A stretch of DNA of 64,000 bases from the NCBI RefSeq assembly GCF_018333235.1, contig NZ_BORP01000005.1, positions 62,001-126,000 of the forward strand, read 5' to 3'. Within the stretch, counting starts at the first letter, position 1. Every line of letters starts with the position of its first letter. The position numbers were made by a program, and so were the translations under genes. Source of the DNA: Ornithinibacillus bavariensis (GTDB taxonomy: Bacteria > Bacillota > Bacilli > Bacillales > Amphibacillaceae). This document shows positions 45,246 through 53,652 of the stretch, in pieces. Under the pieces are notes generated by a model, which saw only the letters and a program-made list of their open reading frames with translations, was not told the DNA's origin and searched no databases.

Positions 45246-45290
45246 ATTTACTGTCATTCAACAAAGTCATACAAAAAAGAAGGAATAAAA

Positions 45291-45980
45291 TTGGATTTTT
45301 TTAGTGCTGATACCATTCTTACGTTACTAAAGGTTGTTGCAATCGACCTAATACTATCCGGTGATAATGCTGTTGTCATTGCGATGGCAACAAGAAAATT
45401 ACCTGAAAAAAATAGAAATAAAGCAATTTATTTAGGGACAGGCTTTGCTATTGTCTTACGGATTCTATTTGCCGTTGTCATTGCTATGCTATTAAAAATA
45501 CCACTTGTCCATTTCTTTGGAGGTCTTCTACTATTATTTATTGCCTACAAGGTGCTTGTTAATCATGATGGTGAAGGCAATTCTGTCGCAGCCAAGGATT
45601 CGATTGTAGGAGCTGTTGGAACAATTATTGCCGCAGATGCCGTCATGAGCTTAGACAATGTAGTTGCTGTTGCGGGTGCATCAGGTGGTAATCTTTTCAT
45701 CCTAGCGCTTGGTGTGTTAATAAGTATTCCAATCATGGTTTTCGGTTCTAAATTAATTGTTAAAGTAATGGAAAACTATCCATGGATCGCTTATATTGGA
45801 TCTGGAATTCTAGCTTGGACAGCCGGAGAAATGATTATAGGCGATGAAAAAATCATGGACTGGCTTAATATTAAAGAGGGGCTAATTAACTATATTTTTG
45901 CAATTATTGTTACAGTACTACTCTTAACAATTGCCTATTGGAAGAATAAAAAAATGGAAGAAGCTGTTATTACGAAATAA
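45291..45980 (+). CDS. TerC family integral membrane protein (YjbE type)
   Basis: A 229-residue membrane protein with about seven helices. The N-terminal VVAIDLILSGDNAVVIAMATRKLP and the internal repeat AADAVMSLDNVVAVAGASGG carry the paired Asp-Asn motifs of TerC/Alx metal-ion transporters. Related Bacillus proteins (YceF, YkoY, YjbE) take part in manganese export and metalation of secreted enzymes. The start is a TTG at 45291, with AAGGA 8 bp upstream. It ends at a terminator and is followed by an FtsH-type protease gene. Confidence 0.9.
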   Translation: MDFFSADTILTLLKVVAIDLILSGDNAVVIAMATRKLPEKNRNKAIYLGTGFAIVLRILFAVVIAMLLKIPLVHFFGGLLLLFIAYKVLVNHDGEGNSVAAKDSIVGAVGTIIAADAVMSLDNVVAVAGASGGNLFILALGVLISIPIMVFGSKLIVKVMENYPWIAYIGSGILAWTAGEMIIGDEKIMDWLNIKEGLINYIFAIIVTVLLLTIAYWKNKKMEEAVITK

Positions 45981-45994
45981 AAAACAATAATCGG

Positions 45995-46025
45995 TGCTAC
46001 CTATTTAATTAGGTAGCATCTTTTT
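45995..46025 (+). terminator. Terminator of the TerC-type gene
   Basis: TGCTACCT/AGGTAGCA (45995-46002 and 46011-46018) form an 8-bp stem followed by TCTTTTT, 15 bp after the stop codon. Confidence 0.85.
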
Positions 46026-46107
46026 ACTTTACGTAAAAGAATAATCGACTAACGTCAGGGAAAACTAAAGATTATTATACGTATACATACAATATGGAGG
46101 ATAGTTT

Positions 46108-47940
46108 ATGAAAGAAGTTAAACCACCAAAGAAGCCGTTAATTTATTTCTACGGCATCATCTTACTAGTCATTATTTTGTTAAATGCCTTTATCTTCCCG
46201 TCACTATTAAACCTTTCCGTGAAGGAGGTTGATTATGGCACATTTCTAGATATGGTAGAAGCAGGAAAAGTTTCAGAAGTAGAAATTCAAGAAAATTATA
46301 TAATGTTTAAGCCTGTGAAAGAAAATAAGGTCTCCGCATATAAAACTGGGCTTGTGGATGATCCCAAGCTCGTGGATCGGTTACATGATGCGAATGTAAA
46401 ATTTACAAGGATTGTTCCAAGACATATGTCACCGCTCGTATCCTTCTTACTATCCTGGATACTACCACTAATTATCTTTATTGCAATTGGGCAATGGTTT
46501 ATGAAAAGACTTCAAACAAAAATGGGGGGTGGGAACGCCTTATCCTTTGGAAAAAGTAATGCAAAGGTATATGTGGAAGCACAAACCGGTATAACCTTTA
46601 AGGATGTAGCTGGCCAGGATGAAGCAAAGGAAGCATTACAGGAAATCGTTGACTTTTTACACAATCCGGAAAAGTACAGAAAAATTGGTGCTAATATACC
46701 TAAGGGGGCACTCTTAGTTGGACCGCCTGGTACAGGTAAAACCCTGCTTGCAAAAGCTGTTGCTGGTGAGTCAAAGGTTCCTTTCTTCTCTATTTCTGGC
46801 TCTGAATTCGTAGAAATGTTTGTTGGTATGGGAGCTGCAAGGGTTAGAGATTTATTCAAGCAAGCACAGGAGAAAGCGCCATGTATTGTTTTTATCGATG
46901 AAATAGATGCTATTGGTAAGAGTCGTAATTCTGGGATGCCTGGCGGGAATGATGAAAGAGAGCAGACATTAAACCAGCTTTTAACCGAAATGGATGGTTT
47001 TGATGCAGACAAAGGAGTTGTCATCCTCGGTGCAAGCAATAGACCGGAATCACTTGATAAAGCACTATTACGACCTGGACGTTTTGACCGAAGAGTACCA
47101 GTAGAATTACCTGACCTACGAGGACGTGAAGCTATCCTAAAGGTTCATGCAGAACACGTTCAAATGGAGGATAACATTAACTTTAATGTGATTGCTAGAG
47201 CAACACCAGGTGCATCTGGTGCAGATTTAGCAAACATTGTGAACGAGGCGGCATTAAGAGCCGTAAAGTTTGGTCGTAGTAAAGTAGCACAGGTTGACCT
47301 CGAAGAGTCTGTTGAAGTCGTTATTGCTGGATACCAGCGTAAAAATGCAGTCATAAGTATGAATGATAAATTAACCATCTCGTATCACGAAATTGGTCAT
47401 GCTTTAGTCGCTGCAAAACAAACCAATTCCGCTCCTGTTCATAAAATTACCATTATCCCGAGAACTTCAGGAGCACTTGGCTATACGATGCAAATTGATG
47501 AGCAAGAAATGGTTTTAATGTCAAAAGAACAAGCACTAGACAAAATCACAACATTAATGGGTGGTCGTGCTGCAGAAGAGGTTATTTTTAACCGTATCAC
47601 ATCTGGTGCTTCCAATGATATTGAACAAGCTACCAAGCTAGCACGGGCAATGGTAACAAGATATGGAATGAGTGAGGAATTTGATATGATGGCATTAGAA
47701 ACGGTAAATAATGCCTATCTTGGTGGTGATACTACACTAAGTGTATCAGCAGAAACCGCTTCTAGAATTGATAATGAAGTACTGAAAATTATTAAAACCT
47801 GTCATCAAAAAGCTATAGAAATTTTGGAGAATAATAAAGAAAAGTTACATGAACTAACAAAGTACTTATTAGAAAAAGAAACGATAAGTGGCGAGGAATT
47901 TATGGATGTTTTATCAGGCAAAATGAAAGTAGAAATGTAA
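46108..47940 (+). CDS. FtsH-family AAA+ zinc metalloprotease (accessory paralogue)
   Basis: A 610-residue membrane-anchored protease. Two transmembrane helices (about residues 10-32 and 108-130) flank a short extracytoplasmic domain. The AAA module has Walker A GPPGTGKT (205-212), Walker B VFIDEIDA, and the SRH arginines in RPGRFDRRV. The zinc site is HEIGH (427-431) instead of the HEAGH of housekeeping FtsH. The C-terminus is shorter than usual. It stands between a TerC-type gene and glpP rather than by hprT/tilS, so I take it as a second FtsH. It probably degrades membrane or regulatory proteins; targets are unknown. Confidence 0.9.
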   Translation: MKEVKPPKKPLIYFYGIILLVIILLNAFIFPSLLNLSVKEVDYGTFLDMVEAGKVSEVEIQENYIMFKPVKENKVSAYKTGLVDDPKLVDRLHDANVKFTRIVPRHMSPLVSFLLSWILPLIIFIAIGQWFMKRLQTKMGGGNALSFGKSNAKVYVEAQTGITFKDVAGQDEAKEALQEIVDFLHNPEKYRKIGANIPKGALLVGPPGTGKTLLAKAVAGESKVPFFSISGSEFVEMFVGMGAARVRDLFKQAQEKAPCIVFIDEIDAIGKSRNSGMPGGNDEREQTLNQLLTEMDGFDADKGVVILGASNRPESLDKALLRPGRFDRRVPVELPDLRGREAILKVHAEHVQMEDNINFNVIARATPGASGADLANIVNEAALRAVKFGRSKVAQVDLEESVEVVIAGYQRKNAVISMNDKLTISYHEIGHALVAAKQTNSAPVHKITIIPRTSGALGYTMQIDEQEMVLMSKEQALDKITTLMGGRAAEEVIFNRITSGASNDIEQATKLARAMVTRYGMSEEFDMMALETVNNAYLGGDTTLSVSAETASRIDNEVLKIIKTCHQKAIEILENNKEKLHELTKYLLEKETISGEEFMDVLSGKMKVEM

Positions 47941-47963
47941 CTGATTTGCCTTCCATTGTCATG

Positions 47964-48002
47964 AAATAGACTTCCGTTATGGTAAAGTCTATTTCTTTTT
48001 TT
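47964..48002 (+). terminator. Terminator of the FtsH-type gene
   Basis: AAATAGACTT and AAGTCTATTT (47964-47973 and 47985-47994) form a 10-bp stem followed by C and seven T. It separates the protease gene from glpP. Confidence 0.85.
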
Positions 48003-48069
48003 ACAACGACCAATCCGATATAATGGATTTTACTCCATGACAACAATGAATAGAAACAGGTGATTTTAT

Positions 48070-48609
48070 ATGCTTAAACTAGAAGGTGTGTTACCCGCTG
48101 TACGTAGCATGAAGGAGTTTGAAAAAGTCTTAAAAAGCCCTCATGAAAATATTATATATCTTGAGACAAGGCTATCCCAATTAAAAAACATTGCAAACTA
48201 CACTAGAAAAATGGGTAAGAAAATCATTATGCATGTTGATCTTATTCAAGGAATAAAGGTTGATGAGTATGGTCTAGAGTATATTATTAACGATGTTAAA
48301 GTAGATGGTATTATATCTACTAGAACGAATGTCATCTCCATTGCAAAAAAATATAAAATAACGGTAATACAGCGACTATTTGCACTGGATAGCCATGCAC
48401 TAGAACATAACTTAAGGCTAATTAATAATATTCAACCTGACTACATAGAAGTATTACCTGGAGTAGTACCTGGAATACTAAAGGAAATCAATGACGAAAC
48501 TGGCATACCTCTAATTGCAGGTGGGCTCATTCGAACGGAAGAAGATATACAAAATGCATTAAACGGTGGAGCAATCGCTGTCACAACCTCTAATGAAAAA
48601 CTTTGGTAA
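48070..48609 (+). CDS. glpP: Glycerol-3-phosphate-responsive antiterminator GlpP
   Basis: A 179-residue RNA-binding regulator with a TIM-barrel-like fold. It begins MLKLEGVLPAVRSMKEFEKVL and contains IYLETRLSQLKNI, MHVDLIQGIKVDEYGLEY and the glycine-rich anion-binding C-terminus PLIAGGLIRTEEDI, all features of Bacillus GlpP. With glycerol-3-phosphate bound, GlpP lets RNA polymerase read through leader terminators of glp genes and stabilises glp mRNA. Three such leaders are seen in the window: before glpF (1562-1620), before this glpK (49044-49076) and before glpD (50725-50775). Confidence 0.93.
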   Translation: MLKLEGVLPAVRSMKEFEKVLKSPHENIIYLETRLSQLKNIANYTRKMGKKIIMHVDLIQGIKVDEYGLEYIINDVKVDGIISTRTNVISIAKKYKITVIQRLFALDSHALEHNLRLINNIQPDYIEVLPGVVPGILKEINDETGIPLIAGGLIRTEEDIQNALNGGAIAVTTSNEKLW

Positions 48610-48642
48610 GCTAAAATCTACCTATGTTGCTTTGGATTTCCA

Positions 48643-48843
48643 TTGTTGAATTATACCAAAATTGAAAAAAGTAGAACCTCCACTAGGATAACCAGATTGC
48701 AGCAACAAAGCGCTTTGACGCCTAATTATCAATCCCTTTATTTATTGGCAATTAAAGCAGAAATTGGCATACCGTTGATGATACAGTGGCAATTCGGTAA
48801 ATATCAATACTACTTTGAAGAACATGAGGCATTCAAAGAATAG
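48643..48843 (+). CDS. Doubtful small reading frame between glpP and glpK
   Basis: A 66-codon frame starting at TTG. The C-terminal half (TPNYQSLYLLAIKAEIGIPLMIQ) looks protein-like, but there is only a weak GGA upstream and the first half has an unusual composition. It occupies the gap where the glpK promoter should lie. It may be a decayed gene or chance. I do not recognise it. Confidence 0.25.
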   Translation: MLNYTKIEKSRTSTRITRLQQQSALTPNYQSLYLLAIKAEIGIPLMIQWQFGKYQYYFEEHEAFKE

Positions 48844-49043
48844 ATTTTCTCCATTCTGCATTATTTTGGTTGTTAAATACTTTACTTGGTGTATCCATAT
48901 GGATTATTATTTACTACTGGAACAGTAGGATATCCAGAACAAGCAATTTTCAATTCCGGTAATTAGACTAGCACCAATGTTCCTAATAACATGAATTACC
49001 TTGGCTTATCGAGCGCATGAAAAATATTTATTAACAAATGAAT

Positions 49044-49076
49044 AGAGCGAGGGACGCAGATCCTTAGCTCTTTTTT
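49044..49076 (+). terminator. Leader terminator before glpK (likely GlpP-controlled)
   Basis: AGAGC-G-AGG pairs with CCT-TA-GCTCT (from 49044 to 49070), followed by six T. It lies 42 bp before the glpK start codon and over 430 bp after the glpP stop, so it is placed to attenuate glpK. Relief by GlpP is inferred from the neighbouring gene. Confidence 0.75.
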
Positions 49077-49106
49077 CAATTCAAAGCTCCATACCTAGTC
49101 AGTTAG

Positions 49107-50609
<1,503 letters not shown>

Positions 50610-50685
50610 TAGGCATTTTATTCAAAAGAACTTGCTCTCATAAAATAATATCATTACATCTATTTATCTATAAAGAAAAACGTGA

Positions 50686-50691
50686 TATAAT
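50686..50691 (+). promoter_or_regulatory. Extended -10 promoter element before glpD
   Basis: TGATATAAT gives an extended -10 element (TGnTATAAT) with TATAAT at 50686-50691. The -35 region 17 bp upstream is TTTATC, a weak match, which an extended -10 can compensate for. It lies just upstream of the glpD leader terminator, so glpD can be transcribed separately from glpK. Confidence 0.6.
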
Positions 50692-50724
50692 AAACTTAAG
50701 TTAATATGTAGATGGAGAATTTTG

Positions 50725-50775
50725 GAGATTACTGTAACTCTATGAAGGAATAGGGTTAATTTGTGGTCTCTTTTT
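50725..50775 (+). terminator. Leader terminator before glpD (likely GlpP target)
   Basis: GAGATTAC (50725-50732) can pair with GTGGTCTC (50763-50770) using two G-U pairs, followed by five T. It lies between the putative promoter and glpD, about 90 bp before the start codon. B. subtilis glpD is the classic GlpP-antiterminated gene with a terminator in this place. Confidence 0.65.
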
Positions 50776-50866
50776 GTTTTTCTGATGGGGATGATGTGAT
50801 TAATAAAGAAAAACAATCTATTATCAAACATTTTTCATACCATTTTTTAGGAAGGGAACGAAGAAA

Positions 50867-52528
50867 ATGCAATTTTCAAATTTGCAAAGGGAAGAAATTA
50901 AACAAAATATCAAGGGGGAAGAATTGGATCTTCTTGTTATCGGTGGCGGTATTACAGGAGCAGGTATTGCCTTAGATGCTATCACAAGAGGGATGAAGGT
51001 TGCAGTTGTAGAAATGCAAGACTTTGCAGCTGGTACCTCTAGCCGTTCTACAAAATTAGTTCACGGGGGGCTTCGATATTTAAAACAATTTGAAATCAAA
51101 GTTGTTTCTGAAGTAGGAAAAGAAAGAGCTATTGTTTATGAAAATGGTCCCCATGTTACAACTCCAGAATGGATGATGCTACCATTCTATAAAGGTGGAA
51201 CCTTTGGCCCGTTTACAACAAATATCGGCTTAATGGTTTATGATTTTCTTGCTGGTGTGAAGAAATCAGAGCGTAGAACAATGTTTAAGCCAGAAGAAGC
51301 AATGAAAAGAGAACCACTCTTAAAAAGACAGGGTATGAAAGGTGCAGGCTATTATGTTGAATATAAGACAGATGATGCACGCTTAACACTCGAAGTCATG
51401 AAAAAAGCAGTAGAAAAAGGGGCATTAGCCCTAAATTATATGAAAGTAACTGATTTAATTTATAAGAATGGAAAAGTTGTTGGTGTCCATGCAGAAGATT
51501 TAACAAATGGCACAATGAACGAGTTTTATGCTAAAAAAATTGTAAATGCTGCTGGTCCATGGGTGGATACATTGCGTGAAAAGGACGGTTCAAAGAAAGG
51601 CAAAACCTTACAATTAACTAAAGGTATTCATCTTGTTTTCGATGAAAAACGATTCCCATTAAAACAAGCAATCTACTTTGATACACCAGATGGCCGTATG
51701 GTATTCGCAATTCCTAGGGATGGAAAAACTTATGTTGGTACAACAGACACCGTATATAAAGGCGACATCGCCCATCCAAAAATGACGATTGCTGATCGGG
51801 ATTACGTGTTAAAAGCAATTGATTTCATGTTCCCAGATGTAAAAATTAAACCAGAAGATGTAGAATCAAGCTGGACTGGGTTAAGACCATTAATTTTAGA
51901 AGAAGGAAAATCTCCTTCTGAAATTTCTCGTAAGGATGAAATCTTTGTTTCTGACTCTGGATTTATTTCAATTGCAGGTGGTAAGCTTACAGGCTATCGA
52001 AAAATGGCAGAAAGCATTGTCGATCTTGTTGCAAAACAACTTCATACAGAAACAGGAAGAAACTTCCCAGGTACGCAAACAATGCATCTACCAATTTCAG
52101 GTGGGGATGTAGGCGGTTCAGAAGGATTCAAACTATTTATGAACCAAAAGGTTAGAGATGGTATCGAGCTAGGATTAACAGAAGATGAAGCTAGACTATT
52201 AATCAAACGTTATGGCTCTAACGTCGATACAGTATTTCATATTTATAAGGATGAAAAAGAACAAGCACAAGCAGAAAATCTTGATCCTATCGTCTACGCT
52301 ATGCTACGTTACGCTATTGATTATGAGCTAGCGTACAAACCAATTGACTTCTTCATTCGTCGTACTGGAGCATTATTTTTTGATATAAACTGGGTACGTA
52401 ATCATAAGGATTCCGTTATTGCATATATGGCAAAAGTATTTAATTGGACAAATGATCAAACCAAGACTTATACCGATGAACTCGATGTGCTAATGCATGA
52501 TGCTACTCATCCAATTGAAAAAGAATAG
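50867..52528 (+). CDS. glpD: Aerobic glycerol-3-phosphate dehydrogenase (FAD)
   Basis: A 553-residue membrane-associated flavoenzyme oxidising sn-glycerol-3-phosphate to dihydroxyacetone phosphate and passing electrons to the quinone pool. The FAD-binding motif VIGGGITGAGIALDA (residues 24-38) and TSSRSTKLVHGGLRYL are conserved, and the C-terminal about 150 residues form the helical cap domain. An AGGAAGGGA ribosome binding site lies before the ATG. With glpK it completes glycerol entry into glycolysis. It ends at a strong bidirectional terminator. Confidence 0.96.
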   Translation: MQFSNLQREEIKQNIKGEELDLLVIGGGITGAGIALDAITRGMKVAVVEMQDFAAGTSSRSTKLVHGGLRYLKQFEIKVVSEVGKERAIVYENGPHVTTPEWMMLPFYKGGTFGPFTTNIGLMVYDFLAGVKKSERRTMFKPEEAMKREPLLKRQGMKGAGYYVEYKTDDARLTLEVMKKAVEKGALALNYMKVTDLIYKNGKVVGVHAEDLTNGTMNEFYAKKIVNAAGPWVDTLREKDGSKKGKTLQLTKGIHLVFDEKRFPLKQAIYFDTPDGRMVFAIPRDGKTYVGTTDTVYKGDIAHPKMTIADRDYVLKAIDFMFPDVKIKPEDVESSWTGLRPLILEEGKSPSEISRKDEIFVSDSGFISIAGGKLTGYRKMAESIVDLVAKQLHTETGRNFPGTQTMHLPISGGDVGGSEGFKLFMNQKVRDGIELGLTEDEARLLIKRYGSNVDTVFHIYKDEKEQAQAENLDPIVYAMLRYAIDYELAYKPIDFFIRRTGALFFDINWVRNHKDSVIAYMAKVFNWTNDQTKTYTDELDVLMHDATHPIEKE

Positions 52529-52530
52529 AA

Positions 52531-52567
52531 AAAAACGGTCCTCTGTACGAACAGAGGGCCATTTTTT
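52531..52567. terminator. Bidirectional terminator between glpD and the serine hydrolase gene
   Basis: GGTCCTCTG and CAGAGGGCC (52537-52545 and 52552-52560) form a 9-bp stem with one mismatch, with an A-run on the left and TTTTTT on the right. Both converging genes end within a few bases of it. Confidence 0.88.
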
Positions 52568-52568
52568 A

Positions 52569-53609
52569 TTATCCAGCTCCCGCAATCAAATTACGTACTT
52601 CCCTAGTTAAAGCTGCCCCACCGCCATCATCATTAGCAAGAGCGACAAAAATAAATTCTTTATCAGGATAAATATCAAGGCGATTACTTACCCCAGGAAA
52701 TCCCCCATCATGACCAATAATTTTACATCCACTTATACTTTCAACAAAGAAACCATACCCATAGCCTAATGTAGAATTTTCATCCGAATATATCGCTTCT
52801 TGTTCTGTAAAAAGCTTATCTGTCATTTCCTTACTAACTAACACATTACCAAGTAAAGCTTTGGAGAAACACCATAAATCTTCTACCGTGGCGTAGCCTC
52901 CACCCGCTGGAGAACCTTTTGTACACATCGATGAATTATCTGTCTTTTTCTCCTGGAAAGAGCCATCAAACTGAAAATTAGTGTATCCAATAGCCAAACT
53001 GCTATCTTCTGTATCTATCTCATAGTTGTCCGTGTTCTTCATCCCCAATGGGGAGAATATGTGCCTTTGGACAAATTCAAAATAGCTTATATTGGAAGCT
53101 TTTTCAATAATTATCCCAAGGATGATATACCCTCCATTGCTATATTGGAAGCGGGTACCAGGTTCAAATAAGAGTCTATCTTCAATAAATAGGTTTAAAT
53201 AATCCGCTACACTTTTCAAGTACTCTCTCTTTTTTAAATATTTCTCATTAAAGAAATCTCCTAGTCCAGAAGAATGAGATAACAATTGATGTATGGTTAT
53301 ATTCTGATGAGGAAATTCGGGAATATATCGCGTCACTAAATCATCGAATGAAATCTTTCCTTGTTCAACCAAGATTGCTATTGCCATGCTTGTAAACATT
53401 TTATTCATCGAAGCTAAGTTAAATCTTGTATCAATTGAATTTAAATTTCCCTTTTCTTTATTTGCAAATCCGCATGCCTGTTTATATAAAATTTTCTCCC
53501 GATCTCCGAATAATACTGCACCTGAAAATCTATTTTTTGATACTAAATTTTCTACTATATTACCTAATGCAGCAATGATAGTTTGTTTGCTCTCTGTGCT
53601 TGTCTTCAA
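52569..53609 (-). CDS. Serine hydrolase of the class C beta-lactamase family
   Basis: A 346-residue penicillin-binding-protein-like hydrolase. The catalytic motifs are SMNK (the Ser-x-x-Lys nucleophile pair), YSNGG (Tyr-x-Asn) and GHDGGFPG (the His-x-Gly variant of KTG) near the C-terminus. I see no signal peptide, so it may act in the cytoplasm as an esterase or peptidase. I choose the TTG at 53609 because GGGGGAAG precedes it; the open frame reaches back into the Pnkp gene. It lies 43 bp after Pnkp in the same orientation, so cotranscription with the RNA-repair genes is possible, although a functional link is not obvious. Confidence 0.8.
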   Translation of the reverse strand: MKTSTESKQTIIAALGNIVENLVSKNRFSGAVLFGDREKILYKQACGFANKEKGNLNSIDTRFNLASMNKMFTSMAIAILVEQGKISFDDLVTRYIPEFPHQNITIHQLLSHSSGLGDFFNEKYLKKREYLKSVADYLNLFIEDRLLFEPGTRFQYSNGGYIILGIIIEKASNISYFEFVQRHIFSPLGMKNTDNYEIDTEDSSLAIGYTNFQFDGSFQEKKTDNSSMCTKGSPAGGGYATVEDLWCFSKALLGNVLVSKEMTDKLFTEQEAIYSDENSTLGYGYGFFVESISGCKIIGHDGGFPGVSNRLDIYPDKEFIFVALANDDGGGAALTREVRNLIAGAG

Positions 53610-53652
53610 TTGAATTCTTCCCCCCTGTTTTTTAAGTTCAGTTTTATCTTTT

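Noticed and set aside
45060-45290. yybP-ykoY manganese riboswitch before the TerC-type gene
   Set aside because: The conserved loop sequences of that riboswitch are not present, and a sigma-A promoter lies only about 45 bp from the start codon, leaving no room.
50763-50975. 70-codon frame overlapping the glpD start
   Set aside because: It begins inside the glpD leader terminator and overlaps the start of glpD in another frame. The clear GlpD N-terminus and ribosome binding site explain the sequence.
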